Of a stretch of 64,000 bases of DNA, positions 27,650 through 37,622 are shown piece after piece. The notes beneath the pieces are model-generated. The model saw only the letters and a list, made by a program, of their open reading frames with translations, was not told the origin of the DNA and did not search any database. The position numbers and the translations under genes were made by a program. Positions within the stretch are counted from its first letter, which is position 1, and each line of letters opens with the position of its first letter. Source of the stretch: Mariniphaga sp040772505 (lineage in GTDB: Bacteria > Bacteroidota > Bacteroidia > Bacteroidales > Prolixibacteraceae). The stretch lies in contig JAXGYA010000008.1 of NCBI GenBank assembly GCA_040772505.1, positions 91,538 through 155,537 of the forward strand. Direction: 5' to 3'.

Positions 27650-28975
27650 TTAAAATTGAATCGATTTAATTTGAGCATAATTTTCAGGTAAATCCTCTTT
27701 TAGATATTTCATATACTTGACATACCTGCTTTCAAAAATGCCCCGTGCCCATAGTTTCACTTCAACGTTGTTCATTTTACGAAAAGATTCAGACAAACAA
27801 GCTCCAATCATAAACCAAATCGTAAAATCGTTCATCCCAAAGCCGGAAGGATCCTCCACCCAGGCATACGCCCAGCGCGCTGCTACAAAAAGACCTAAAA
27901 GCTTGCTGTATATGTTGTTGGACCGGTAGATTGCCAACATAGAAGCTTTTAAAAAAACAAGAAAATAGAGCAACACCCCGATGATACCCATCCATGTAAA
28001 TATATTAGGCACATTTGCCTCATTCTTGTATCGTTCGTTCTTTCCGGAAATTTCCTCAAAAAAACCTGCAAAAGCAACCGTTTCGTTTCCCCGCGCCGGA
28101 CTGCGCCCAAGTATCCAATAGTTGTATTTTTGAGCAGATTGTAAAACTTCCCTATATATGAAAGTCCGGGAGTCTTCCGTTATCTCTTGCGTTTTTACTA
28201 CTCCTTCGGCTGTTGTTGTTTCTGCTACATAGTCTATTTTAAGATACTCATCAATCTTAAAAACATTAAAAATCCCAAAAACCCCAAGAACAAATAGTAA
28301 CCATGGAGCAACAATGAGAACCAGATGTGTATTTTTCACAATGTTGTCAAATGCAATAAAAAAACGGGTATAATAGAGCAAAAGTAAAATTACCGGCACC
28401 CCGAATTTAAATATAAAACTCCTTGTTCCCGTGGCTATACCATCAAAAAAGACTATTAACGTAATAAAAATCAATATTAACTTCCAATGTGTTTTTAACC
28501 CGGGCACAAACAGTAGTAAAAAAGAGACTGGAAATAGAAACATACCTCTGGACATAAATGCCCCCTGGTAAATAGCAAGTATCAGAGAGAAAGGCAGAAC
28601 ATATTTCACAAAAAACGACAAGATATATTGCAGTCTCTCTTTATTTGATGCTACATAAACAACAACGATAATGAGCAGGTCGAAAATACGCTCAACCAGT
28701 GATTTGTAATCCCAATAGTTTTCAGCCATAAATATTCCCCGTATAAGGCTAAAGACAATCCAAGCCACAAACATATCCACAATAAGAAAATTCCGTTTGT
28801 TTTCAGCTTCAAAATAGAGAAAACGAGCTGCAACTAAAACAATTAAAACCATAGTTTGAATAAACCACCATATGGAGGTACTGCCAAGAGGGAACAAGGT
28901 GAATCGCTGAAACGAATATATTGCGATTGGAAAAACTGCAAACGCTAATATTTTCGGAAAAATATATTTTAACAT
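27650..28975 (-). CDS. wzy: O-antigen/exopolysaccharide polymerase (Wzy type)
   Basis: 441 residues with about ten to twelve predicted membrane helices. A large periplasmic loop in the second half holds EVLQSAQKYNYWILGRSPAR, the position and Arg/Gly content typical of Wzy. Wzy joins repeat units on the periplasmic side after Wzx flipping. Sequence conservation in this family is low, so the call rests on topology and on lying between glycosyltransferase genes near wzx. The stop codon directly abuts the start of the GT2 gene. Confidence 0.78.
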   Translation of the reverse strand: MLKYIFPKILAFAVFPIAIYSFQRFTLFPLGSTSIWWFIQTMVLIVLVAARFLYFEAENKRNFLIVDMFVAWIVFSLIRGIFMAENYWDYKSLVERIFDLLIIVVVYVASNKERLQYILSFFVKYVLPFSLILAIYQGAFMSRGMFLFPVSFLLLFVPGLKTHWKLILIFITLIVFFDGIATGTRSFIFKFGVPVILLLLYYTRFFIAFDNIVKNTHLVLIVAPWLLFVLGVFGIFNVFKIDEYLKIDYVAETTTAEGVVKTQEITEDSRTFIYREVLQSAQKYNYWILGRSPARGNETVAFAGFFEEISGKNERYKNEANVPNIFTWMGIIGVLLYFLVFLKASMLAIYRSNNIYSKLLGLFVAARWAYAWVEDPSGFGMNDFTIWFMIGACLSESFRKMNNVEVKLWARGIFESRYVKYMKYLKEDLPENYAQIKSIQF

Positions 28976-28988
28976 AAAGCCCTGTTTC

Positions 28989-30230
28989 TTAAATCATTTT
29001 CTGATAAATTTGGTAAAGATCAGAAGAGTTCCGGGCACTATCGTGACGTTTCGCTGCGGACACCCTTGCATTTTCCGAGATTTTCAACGCCAATTCATCA
29101 TCCACAAAGATTCTGCAAATGTTGGATGCCAACATCTCAACCTCTTCAAACCGGTGCAGCAATCCGTTGTCACCATGTTCCATCATATCTGCAGTACCCC
29201 CTACATACGAAGCAAGACAAGGCACTCCCAATATTTGTGCCTCTCCCACCGAGTTCGGGCTGTTTTCGATAGCCGAAGGGCACACTGAGATATGAGAATT
29301 AAGAAATCGCCTACACATTGCCTCTTCAGACAAAAATCCTGTAAACTCAATATAGTCAGACAATTTGTATCTTTTTATCAGGGAATTGATGTAACTCCCG
29401 TAACCATTCAGTCTGATTCCTCTTCCTGAAAAATAATTTCTTCCGCCAACATAAACTCTTGTTTCCGGATAATGTTTTAAAACAATTGGCAGAGCTTTAA
29501 CCAATTGGTGAAAACCTTTAATCGGATATTGTGCCTGGCTTACAAAAATCGAATATCTCTCACATTGTTGTAACGACCACCGGTTTTTATAAAAAGATGG
29601 TCTTAATGTTTCATTACAGAAGTGGTAAGTAGCATTCGGGTTGATAGCCCACACGTGATCACGATCCCAGGATGTCCTGCCAATTACATGCCCGATCTTC
29701 TCAATAAGCATTTTTTCATATTTACCTCTTTTCTGCATATTCTTGTGTTTTGTAAAAAAGGTATCCCATCTTACCACATCCCTAAGGGTTGTATGTCTCA
29801 CCAAGTCCCTCCATGGTATGTTCCCATCATAATACCGTTCATAAACACTTACCAATCCCTGAATTGACAAAACAACTTTTTCCGGGCCACATGCATTAAC
29901 AAACGAATACGAATGTAAATACTCCGACCCGTGAATATGTATAACATCAGGATTAAACGTCTCTTTAATTTGCTGCCAGTATGAGCTATCAGTATTACCG
30001 ACCCGGTATTTCAACCGGGTTGGCATAAGATAATGGGTTATTCTATTTATCTCAAGTTCTTTTAATTCCTTAACTTTATGAAAAGATGCCACCGCCAGGT
30101 TTATATCATTACTTTGACTAAGCAACGCATTTGCAGCTGAATGAATCCATCCTACAGTTACAGGTGCGCTCAAATTGAGCTTCTCGTAAACTTCAGGAAA
30201 AGGCGAATTGGTTATCCAAAGAATTCTCAT
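28989..30230 (-). CDS. GT4-family glycosyltransferase
   Basis: 413 residues, GT-B. It starts MRILWITNSPFPEVYEKLN and carries HIHGSEYLHSYSF, VIGRTSWDRDH in the acceptor domain, and in the donor domain RYSIFVSQAQYPIKGFHQLV, TRVYVGGRNYFSGRG, IEFTGFLSEEAM and SVCPSAIENSPNSVGEAQILG with the E-x7-E motif. It probably adds one repeat-unit sugar in the cytoplasm. It lies 7 bp after wzx and 13 bp before wzy. Confidence 0.88.
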   Translation of the reverse strand: MRILWITNSPFPEVYEKLNLSAPVTVGWIHSAANALLSQSNDINLAVASFHKVKELKELEINRITHYLMPTRLKYRVGNTDSSYWQQIKETFNPDVIHIHGSEYLHSYSFVNACGPEKVVLSIQGLVSVYERYYDGNIPWRDLVRHTTLRDVVRWDTFFTKHKNMQKRGKYEKMLIEKIGHVIGRTSWDRDHVWAINPNATYHFCNETLRPSFYKNRWSLQQCERYSIFVSQAQYPIKGFHQLVKALPIVLKHYPETRVYVGGRNYFSGRGIRLNGYGSYINSLIKRYKLSDYIEFTGFLSEEAMCRRFLNSHISVCPSAIENSPNSVGEAQILGVPCLASYVGGTADMMEHGDNGLLHRFEEVEMLASNICRIFVDDELALKISENARVSAAKRHDSARNSSDLYQIYQKMI

Positions 30231-30237
30231 GTCTGTA

Positions 30238-31599
30238 CTATTTATTCCAAATTCCTTTGGCTGTTTTGTTCAATAACTTATAGGTTTGGGTGGGTTGTAT
30301 AATTGCCCCTATAACATGCGTGCAAATAATCGCCATCACAATACCGGTACTGTTGTTAAACAAATTGCCAAAAACAAAAATTAAAATTAAATAGACTAAA
30401 ATACCCAGGAAGGTGAGCAAAACGGTCAGTTTTAATTTCCCAATTCCGTTAATAAAGCTTGAATATGGGGCAATTGCAATTTGCATAACCGAATAAATGC
30501 TAAGTGAAACGGACAGGCTCATAGGTATTTCAATTTCATCACCAACCCATATTTTGTAAACCCAATTGCTAATCACAACCATTAAAATAATTCCAAATAC
30601 AAAAAGCAGGGAAATAACGTTCAGCTGCCTCAGCGTTTTTTTCATCCAATCAAAGTCCGATTGTGAATACGCATCGGTAACGGCAGACCATATAGGACTC
30701 ATAATAATTGAAAATACCATGACCGGAATCTGAAAGTATTTAAATGCGATGTTAAAAACAGCTACCTCGGCAGGGCCATAAAACTGAGTAATAAAAACAT
30801 TTGAAGTGGAAAAAACAATTATATAAGCAACTTGCAAAAAGAAAAATTTTGTGCCTAACTTCAATAAGGTATTGCTGAGTTTAAAATCAACTGCTTTTAC
30901 CGAAGGCTTTAATGATTTATAACGTGTATTAAACGATATTACCGATACCACAACAAACAGCAAAACCGGCACTGCACTTATAATCGTACCCAACAATACC
31001 AAATTGCCATTTAAAGTAATTTTTGTCAACAATAAAACAATCAGGAACGACAACAGATTCCCACCCGTCGCCATCATTTTTGTTGCCGATGGTTTTTGGT
31101 CGGCCAGGTAAATTACAGAAATCAGTTGAACAATAAAACGAAGAACAAAAAATGTAAAGACGATCGATGTTAATATATACAGCTCGTTCTCATCAATTGT
31201 TTTTGTATTAAGAATCGAATTCCAGTTTAAAAAGAAATTACTTATATGGAAAACGAGAAGAACAACACTGAAAATGCAAATTAAAATGGCATAAGTTGTA
31301 CTTACATATCTCTTCCCCAAAACCAAGTTATCGTTAGCCAGTGCTTCGGTCAATTTATTCCTAAGCCCGTTGCCCAATCCTATATCGAAAAAACTAAACC
31401 ACCCTAAAATGGAAGTAAGCGTTATCCATATTCCGTATTTTTCCTGTGTTAGATAGTCCAGTAGTAATGGCACATAAAGCAATCCTATTAAAACACTGAT
31501 TACCTGAATGAAAAACGAATATCCTATCTGTCTTTTTGCCCTCGCGCCCCTTGCTTTTCCTTTAAAAGAACCGATGAGATTTTTCAATTGTATATTCAT
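30238..31599 (-). CDS. wzx: repeat-unit flippase (Wzx type)
   Basis: About 453 residues from the ATG at 31597-31599 (MNIQLKNLIG); two TTG codons precede it. Roughly twelve to fourteen hydrophobic helices, with the N-terminal RQIGYSFFIQVISVLIGLLYVPLLLDYL and YGIWITLTSILGWFSFFDIGLGNGLRNKL typical of polysaccharide transporters of the MOP superfamily. Flips undecaprenyl-linked repeats to the periplasm for Wzy. Its presence defines the locus as Wzx/Wzy dependent rather than ABC or synthase type. Confidence 0.9.
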   Translation of the reverse strand: MNIQLKNLIGSFKGKARGARAKRQIGYSFFIQVISVLIGLLYVPLLLDYLTQEKYGIWITLTSILGWFSFFDIGLGNGLRNKLTEALANDNLVLGKRYVSTTYAILICIFSVVLLVFHISNFFLNWNSILNTKTIDENELYILTSIVFTFFVLRFIVQLISVIYLADQKPSATKMMATGGNLLSFLIVLLLTKITLNGNLVLLGTIISAVPVLLFVVVSVISFNTRYKSLKPSVKAVDFKLSNTLLKLGTKFFFLQVAYIIVFSTSNVFITQFYGPAEVAVFNIAFKYFQIPVMVFSIIMSPIWSAVTDAYSQSDFDWMKKTLRQLNVISLLFVFGIILMVVISNWVYKIWVGDEIEIPMSLSVSLSIYSVMQIAIAPYSSFINGIGKLKLTVLLTFLGILVYLILIFVFGNLFNNSTGIVMAIICTHVIGAIIQPTQTYKLLNKTAKGIWNK

Positions 31600-31611
31600 C
31601 AACAAATAGGC

Positions 31612-32547
31612 TTAACCGCTGACACCAATTTTCCTGAGCGACTTGTAAATTATATAAACAAGCCACGTTGGCATGGCAAAGATCATTTTTACCCACCGGT
31701 CTGAATTCAACTTTTCTTTAAGATAGCTGCTAAATATGTTATCCTCCTTTATAAAACCATCAACTTTATTCTTTGTGGCAATTGACTTAAGTTGGACAAG
31801 CGCCCAAAAAGCGTTCACTTCAGCTTTTCTTTTAATTAACGGATCTACTGTTTTGTTCTTAAGGATGGCATCATAAATATACGGCAATGTAAACCTGTAC
31901 CGCAAAACATTGTTTTGTGTATCCTGCATACTGTGTTCCCGGAACTGGTACAATACTCTAGAATCTCCATAAAACGCAAATTTATCCGCATTATCATAAA
32001 TCCACACCCAGTCGTTACTGCCTGAGTATTTGGTATAAAAGCCTGTAAATTTCGAACGCCTTATAGAGCTGTTCAGGTATGGGAAACCCAATTTGTATTT
32101 TACTGCATATTCTATTACTTTTTGCCCGTCCTCCATATAACCAAAAGGGAAAGTATGCCGGTGTGGAAGTTTACCAACATGAGTTTTTCGGACAAAATCT
32201 GTAAAAAACACATCAATATCCGGATGCTTATCCCATGCTTTAACAAACGTTTCGACATAATCGGGCGATAAAATATCATCATCCTGTAAAGTCATTACAT
32301 ACTCTGTTTCTGCAAGTTTGAAACAACGGTTAAAATTCGGGTTCATCCCAATGTTGGTTTCATTCCTGTAGTAAGTTATCCCCTTCTTACCGCAGATATC
32401 CCTAAAATAATCGTGTGATGAACAATTGTCCACAACAATAATTTTGCATTTTACGGTTTGGTTAATTGCACTTTCGAGAGCTTCTAAAAAATATTCCCTC
32501 CTCTCATAAACGGGCATTGCTATGGTCAATAATTCTGTATAATTCAT
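31612..32547 (-). CDS. GT2-family glycosyltransferase
   Basis: About 311 residues from the ATG at 32545-32547 (MNYTELLTIAMPVYERREYF). GT-A core motifs: AMPVYERREYFLEALESAINQ, IIVVDNCSSHDYF, NIGMNPNFNRCFKLAETEYV and the metal-binding LQDDDILSPDY. The rest includes GSNDWVWIYDNADKF near the catalytic base. Probably transfers one sugar of the repeat unit. It sits 23 bp after the SGNH gene and 12 bp before wzx. Confidence 0.88.
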   Translation of the reverse strand: MNYTELLTIAMPVYERREYFLEALESAINQTVKCKIIVVDNCSSHDYFRDICGKKGITYYRNETNIGMNPNFNRCFKLAETEYVMTLQDDDILSPDYVETFVKAWDKHPDIDVFFTDFVRKTHVGKLPHRHTFPFGYMEDGQKVIEYAVKYKLGFPYLNSSIRRSKFTGFYTKYSGSNDWVWIYDNADKFAFYGDSRVLYQFREHSMQDTQNNVLRYRFTLPYIYDAILKNKTVDPLIKRKAEVNAFWALVQLKSIATKNKVDGFIKEDNIFSSYLKEKLNSDRWVKMIFAMPTWLVYIIYKSLRKIGVSG

Positions 32548-32570
32548 TGTCAATTCTATGTTGCTTTAAT

Positions 32571-33668
32571 TTATTCCAGGTCTATTTGGCTGTGTGGTGC
32601 AGAAATAATCATTTTTGCTATTTCCTCCGAAACGATACGGATCGCATTGGAGTTCCAGTGCGTATCATCTAAGTGGTACAACAATTCGTCGTTCGATTTC
32701 CGGTAATCGTTATACAGCTTTAATGGATTAATAGTTTTTACACTCTCTACCTGCAGCATTGAGTTCAATTTTAAAATATAGCCGGGTTGTACTTTATACG
32801 GTACAAACTCGAAATAAACGGTTTCTTTATTGGGCATTGGAATGAAAATAAATTCAATTCCCAGTGAATCACAGTACTCCTTATAAGATACAACATTGTC
32901 AGTTGTGCGTTTTAAATCAGTTGTAAAATCCTGCACCATATTAACATCGTGCCTGTAATTTTCTTCATTAAAAAAAAACATGTTACTTCCTTTAATACCT
33001 GCAATACCGTCCCCTTTTTGGTTAGACAACCTGGCCCTGACCCAATTTTTCGAGTAATGCCTTAAAGATTTATCTAAGAAAATGCTCAAGTATGAAAAAA
33101 GTAAATTGTCTTTTATCTTAGCTTTTATCGCCGATTTTAATCCGCTTGGCTTCCTGTAATATTTCATGGGCCTTGGCACATATCTTTCCGATTTTAAATA
33201 AACCACTATTTTGGGTTTCGCTATCGTATTTGATTTCAGGTAATAATCGAGTTCTGAAAATTCAGCCGGTGCAATGCTATATATTTTCATCTTTCCATCC
33301 AGTTCGGCATAAAGCATATTTGCAATAACCGAATCCTGTGTAACGGCACAACCGGCGGCAAATGAATCCCCGATAATCAATATATCAGGATCTTTAATAA
33401 ATGTATTGTTCCGGTTTCCCAGTTCATCGGTTATCCATATTTCCTCGTGTGCTACAGCATATTCTGTGTGATGGCACAACTGCCCTACAGATTTCATCCG
33501 GAGCACTGTATTGGGGTGAAAAGTTCGGTCTAAATGAAAAACCGTTTGAAAATCGAGAGCCTCCCACGGCCTGTATGTAAAAGCGTACGATGGCAACAAA
33601 CCTTCAAGAATAACCCAGAACAGTATAGGAACAATAAAAACAGCTGTTGTTGTAAACAACCTCTTCAT
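32571..33668 (-). CDS. SGNH-fold acyl-transfer partner (AlgX/DltD-like)
   Basis: 365 residues with an N-terminal membrane anchor (about residues 5-25), leaving the rest periplasmic. The catalytic serine block is IIGDSFAAG (Ser102), and the Asp-x-x-His block is DDTHWNS with Asp334 and His337. This is the layout of AlgX/AlgJ and of DltD, which finish transfer of an acyl group delivered through an MBOAT protein. It lies one base after the MBOAT gene, so the two probably form one machine. Acetyl is the default acyl group in such pairs, but the adjacent activating enzyme and carrier protein suggest another acyl or aminoacyl group. Confidence 0.8.
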   Translation of the reverse strand: MKRLFTTTAVFIVPILFWVILEGLLPSYAFTYRPWEALDFQTVFHLDRTFHPNTVLRMKSVGQLCHHTEYAVAHEEIWITDELGNRNNTFIKDPDILIIGDSFAAGCAVTQDSVIANMLYAELDGKMKIYSIAPAEFSELDYYLKSNTIAKPKIVVYLKSERYVPRPMKYYRKPSGLKSAIKAKIKDNLLFSYLSIFLDKSLRHYSKNWVRARLSNQKGDGIAGIKGSNMFFFNEENYRHDVNMVQDFTTDLKRTTDNVVSYKEYCDSLGIEFIFIPMPNKETVYFEFVPYKVQPGYILKLNSMLQVESVKTINPLKLYNDYRKSNDELLYHLDDTHWNSNAIRIVSEEIAKMIISAPHSQIDLE

Positions 33669-33669
33669 T

Positions 33670-35133
33670 TTAAAACTGAAAATAAATAAATTGTTGTTGT
33701 GAGCCGCTTAAAAAAACAATAGAGGCAATCAACGCATAATAAAAACTCCACCGGACCGGTTTATACCATTTAACACCCAACTGAGCAATTGCATATTCAC
33801 CTTCACGGCCCACCCATTCAATAAGAAAAAAAATACCGACTAAAAAAACCAATATCAAAGGGTGCAAACCGTTCCCTGAAATATCACTGCTACTTGGTAA
33901 TGTGAACAACGAAAGCGAAAAAAGATTGCCGAGGTAGGAGAAAGCTTCGCCAATATTTGCCGCTCTAAAAAATATAGTGGTTATAGCAACCAAAAGAAAC
34001 AACCATGTCATTCCGGTAACTTCTTTAAACGTTGGTATCAGTTTCCCTTCAGCAACAATTTTATTTCTGTTTATGGAACCTTTAACAATGAGCGGTATAA
34101 AATATAGTCCATGCATAACCCCAAATACGATAAAGGTAAGGTTCGCCCCATGCCATAATCCGACCAATAAAAAAGTAAGAATAACAGATAATATTAATCC
34201 GTATTTTTTATATTTCCTTAAAACAAAGGTTAAAGGAGTAAAAACATAGTCCATCATCCATGTAGTAAGCGAGATGTGCCACTTTTTCCAGAAATCGCTG
34301 ATGTTGGTCGAAAAAAACGGAAATGCAAAGTTATTTACAATTTTAATGTTTAACAATTTTGACACACCGCAGGCCATATCTGTGAATCCTGAAAAGTCGG
34401 CATACAAACTGATGAGATAGAGTATTCCTCCAATAAACAAAATGCTTCCCGCCAGGTTTTGGTGATTTTCAAAAATAAAATCTACAACAGATGTTAAGTT
34501 ATCGGCAATAACAACCTTTTTGAATAATCCCCATAAAAACTGTCTTAATCCATCAACAGCCATGCTGTAATTAAACTCGCGCTTTTTTTGAATCCGGGGT
34601 AGAAATTGCTGCACCCTTTCTATCGGGCCAGATAAAATTTTCGGGAAATAGGCGAGATAGGTAAAAAAACTTAACAGATCGCTTGTGGGTTCAATTTCCT
34701 CATTGTTCACATCAATAAGGTATCCGATCAACTGAAATGTAAAAAAACTTATCCCTAACGGCAACAATATGTGAAATGGCGTGAAACCTAAACTACCGCC
34801 ACTGTAATTAAACAATGTTACAAAACTCTGAATAAAAAAATTGAAGTATTTAAAATACAACAGAATGCCAACATTAAAAACAACACCGGAATAAAACAGG
34901 AGTTTCCTGCCCCCGCCCTCTTCTTTTTTTGCTATGGCTTTAGCAAGATAAAAATTTACAAAACCCGAAAATGCTAAAAGGAAAATAAACTTCCAGTCTG
35001 CCAGGCAATAGAACACAATACTTGCGAATAGTAAAAGGGTATTTTGAGTTTTGAAGTTTTTACCAAAAACAAACCAATAGAGCAAAAAAACAATCGGAAA
35101 AAACAGGGCAAATCCTACTGAATTGAAAACCAT
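33670..35133 (-). CDS. MBOAT-family membrane acyltransferase (AlgI/DltB-like)
   Basis: 487 residues with about eleven membrane helices. Signature segments are GISFFTFQLIGYLIDV, YLAYFPKILSGPIERVQQFLP, SLYADFSGFTDMACGVSKLL, FFSTNISDFWKKWHISLTTW and the active-site region LLVGLWHGANLTFIVFGVMHG, with the conserved His. These proteins pass acyl groups across the membrane to periplasmic polymers. Position directly between a carrier-protein gene (19 bp) and an SGNH gene (1 bp) reproduces the order C-B-D parts of dlt loci. Confidence 0.92.
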   Translation of the reverse strand: MVFNSVGFALFFPIVFLLYWFVFGKNFKTQNTLLLFASIVFYCLADWKFIFLLAFSGFVNFYLAKAIAKKEEGGGRKLLFYSGVVFNVGILLYFKYFNFFIQSFVTLFNYSGGSLGFTPFHILLPLGISFFTFQLIGYLIDVNNEEIEPTSDLLSFFTYLAYFPKILSGPIERVQQFLPRIQKKREFNYSMAVDGLRQFLWGLFKKVVIADNLTSVVDFIFENHQNLAGSILFIGGILYLISLYADFSGFTDMACGVSKLLNIKIVNNFAFPFFSTNISDFWKKWHISLTTWMMDYVFTPLTFVLRKYKKYGLILSVILTFLLVGLWHGANLTFIVFGVMHGLYFIPLIVKGSINRNKIVAEGKLIPTFKEVTGMTWLFLLVAITTIFFRAANIGEAFSYLGNLFSLSLFTLPSSSDISGNGLHPLILVFLVGIFFLIEWVGREGEYAIAQLGVKWYKPVRWSFYYALIASIVFLSGSQQQFIYFQF

Positions 35134-35152
35134 AAAAATAATCAGATTGTAA

Positions 35153-35395
35153 TTATTGTAATTTCGACTGAATTAAATCAATCAGTGACCCCATGTTTTT
35201 TAGTTTATTTAGTTCCTTAAGCTTAAATTTAATATCGAATGCTTCTTCAATTTCGCTAATTATGGTCATGTGGGTTAAAGAATCCCATCCATCTACATCG
35301 GTGGCTGTTAAATCATCTCTCATCTCAAATCTTTCATGTTTTACAACCGAAACAATAATTTGACTCACCTTTTCTGAAACTTCACTTTTTTCCAT
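35153..35395 (-). CDS. acyl/peptidyl carrier protein
   Basis: 80 residues, all-helical, with the phosphopantetheine site DGWDSLTH, where Ser39 is the attachment point. The remaining helices (MTIISEIEEAFDIKFKLKEL) match small discrete carrier proteins such as DltC. It would hold an acyl or aminoacyl thioester made by the adenylating enzyme two genes upstream. Spacing is 6 bp from the GNAT gene and 19 bp to the MBOAT gene. Confidence 0.92.
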   Translation of the reverse strand: MEKSEVSEKVSQIIVSVVKHERFEMRDDLTATDVDGWDSLTHMTIISEIEEAFDIKFKLKELNKLKNMGSLIDLIQSKLQ

Positions 35396-35401
35396 AGTAT
35401 A

Positions 35402-36061
35402 TTATAATATTTTTTCCATAAGCAATTTGACATTCCATGGTAAATAATTTAAAATCTCAGTATGAGATGACACCTGTCGTTTTGTTATTTTATAGCCTGA
35501 ACGTTCATAAACTTTAATTGCTGATTGGTTATTTTCAAAAACCTGAACCTGAGATTTTCGTAAATTTGGGTTTTGTTCTTTAGCAACATATAATAATTGC
35601 TCTATAATCTTACAAGTCAGCCCATTTCCTCTGTGTTTTTTATCAACATAAGCGTATTCCAGTTGATGGGTATGAGGCTCTCTTTCAATTAAAATGCCTT
35701 TTATAACTTTCTGGTTTTTCTGGAATTCAACTAATTTTTCTTTTGGAAAAACAAAACCAATAAGATTGGATTTTAAAATAGAAGATGGCTGTTCGTCTTC
35801 ATTTTCCTTTTCATTCCATCCTGCAAAAGCAGCAACAGGGCTTTTGTCGCATTCTGCAATAAAATAGCTGCTTACAGACCATTCACAACCCTCTATCTCT
35901 TCTTCAAGTATTTGAATTAAATAATTTTGAAGCTCAGCTTCTGATAAATTGAAAATAGTTGCCAGCCCTATTTTGTCACTCCCGCTCTTCTCTGCTTCCA
36001 TAATTACTTTTGAGAGGAATATTACATCATTGAGGTTGGCTCTTCTATAAGAATAGCTCAT
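35402..36061 (-). CDS. GNAT-family N-acetyltransferase
   Basis: 219 residues. N-terminal YRRANLNDVIFLSKVI and the acetyl-CoA pyrophosphate loop YVDKKHRGNGLTCKIIEQLL (motif A, Arg/Gly-x-Gly) identify the GNAT fold, followed by VFENNQSAIKVYERSGYK (motif B). It overlaps the adenylating-enzyme gene by 4 bp, which suggests it acts on the same substrate. It may acetylate an amino group of the carried acyl unit or of a sugar. The substrate is unknown. Confidence 0.85.
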   Translation of the reverse strand: MSYSYRRANLNDVIFLSKVIMEAEKSGSDKIGLATIFNLSEAELQNYLIQILEEEIEGCEWSVSSYFIAECDKSPVAAFAGWNEKENEDEQPSSILKSNLIGFVFPKEKLVEFQKNQKVIKGILIEREPHTHQLEYAYVDKKHRGNGLTCKIIEQLLYVAKEQNPNLRKSQVQVFENNQSAIKVYERSGYKITKRQVSSHTEILNYLPWNVKLLMEKIL

Positions 36062-37542
36062 TTGTAATGAATTAGCTCTTTTATTTTTTTTCTGTCAATT
36101 TTTCCATTCGCATTTAAGGGGAATGGTTTAAAGAAGTAGTATTGAGTAGGTACCATATAAGAAGGCATTTTTGATTTCAGGTACTCTTTTACCCCGTTAA
36201 TCTCAAACTCACCGGATTCAAACACAATTGCAATTTCATTATTGTCTGCCTGATTTTGAACAGCTAACGCTACTAATACTTTTTGCCCATTAATAGCTTT
36301 TTTGGTATGAAACTCTACTTCCGACAGTTCAATTCTGAAACCCTGGATTTTCACCTGAGAATCTTTCCTCCCCACATAATCGATATTCCCATTTTTCCTC
36401 TGAATACATAAATCACCTGTTCGGTAAAAGCGGGTATCGGTACCGTTATAGTTTGTCGTAAAAAACTGCTCTGCATTAAGCCGGGGATTATTAAAATAAC
36501 CGGGCGTTAATTGCGATCCTGCCAGACAAAGCTCCCCTGTTTCATCCACATTCGCTGACCTGTTAGCATCGTTAAAAACAACTGTCAGGTTGTTCAGCAT
36601 AGGTTTTCCTATGGATAAAACTCCATTGTGGGAATCGTTTTCAGCATTCCTGTTAAAGGTGTAATAGGTACAGAAGATCGTGTCTTCTGTTGGCCCGTAA
36701 ACATTATCGATTCTGGCACTTGGAACACAATCTGCCCATTCTTCTGCAATTTGCGTATGCAATGCTTCTCCGCAAAATAGAGAGTATCTCATTTTAGGGC
36801 AATCGATTTCACTAAAATAGGGACGTAGATAATTTAGTATGGAAGGCACCATCAAAGCTACAGTCAGTTCTTTCTCATCCATTAATTCAAAAATATAACT
36901 ATACTTGATTTTATCTTTCGGAATGGTATAAACACAGGCACCTTTAAGCAAGGGAATAAGGTAGGACATTACCGACAAATCAAATGTAAGTTCAAACATT
37001 TGCAAACAACGGTCGGTTTCATTTATGTCGTATCCCATCGCCCAGAATGCTTCCACAAAGCTTGCTACATTGTTTTTTGTGATCATTACCCCTTTGGGAG
37101 TTCCCGTGCTTCCGGAAGTAAAAAATATATACGCCAACTGGTTGTCAAAATTAGTGCCTTTCACACATTTTCTCAGCCAGTTAACTGATGCTTCAAAATC
37201 CGGTGACGGAAGGGCTGCAGTTTCATAAGAATTCAAAATAGTTTTAATGCCAACCTGATCAATTACATTTTGGTTTCGTTCAGGAGGTGTATCCGGATTC
37301 AGCGGAACATACATTTTTCCGGTAAGCCAAATGGCAAAGATTGCAGCATACGTATCCAAATCATCATTTGCCACCAGGGCAATTTCCGTTTCGGCACTAT
37401 TTTGTAACGATTTTGCAATTGCTGCTATTCGCTGAACAAAGTCGGTATAAGAGTAGTAGTCCTCATCAATACAAAATGCATTATTTTGAGGATATCTTCT
37501 GGTTATTTCCAAAAACTGGCTGGCAATATGTCTATTGAACAT
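36058..37542 (-). CDS. AMP-forming amino-acid/acyl adenylating enzyme (DltA/A-domain type)
   Basis: 494 residues covering a complete stand-alone adenylation domain. Core A3 is FTSGSTGTPKG (residues 141-151), A5 is VYGPTEDT, A7/A8 is FYRTGDL and KIQGFRIELSEVE, and the A10 lysine lies in PLNANGKIDRKKI near the C-terminus. It resembles DltA and NRPS A-domains more than fatty-acyl ligases. It should activate a carboxylate as AMP ester and load it on the carrier protein two genes downstream. The activated substrate cannot be named by eye. It overlaps the GNAT gene by 4 bp and lies 80 bp after the SDR gene. Confidence 0.9.
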   Translation of the reverse strand: MFNRHIASQFLEITRRYPQNNAFCIDEDYYSYTDFVQRIAAIAKSLQNSAETEIALVANDDLDTYAAIFAIWLTGKMYVPLNPDTPPERNQNVIDQVGIKTILNSYETAALPSPDFEASVNWLRKCVKGTNFDNQLAYIFFTSGSTGTPKGVMITKNNVASFVEAFWAMGYDINETDRCLQMFELTFDLSVMSYLIPLLKGACVYTIPKDKIKYSYIFELMDEKELTVALMVPSILNYLRPYFSEIDCPKMRYSLFCGEALHTQIAEEWADCVPSARIDNVYGPTEDTIFCTYYTFNRNAENDSHNGVLSIGKPMLNNLTVVFNDANRSANVDETGELCLAGSQLTPGYFNNPRLNAEQFFTTNYNGTDTRFYRTGDLCIQRKNGNIDYVGRKDSQVKIQGFRIELSEVEFHTKKAINGQKVLVALAVQNQADNNEIAIVFESGEFEINGVKEYLKSKMPSYMVPTQYYFFKPFPLNANGKIDRKKIKELIHYK

Positions 37543-37622
37543 AATTATTGATGTTTTTCATGTAAAAAATTCTTTGACCATTAAACTTTCTGCAAAAAGC
37601 TTCAGATTGTGCTAATGCATGT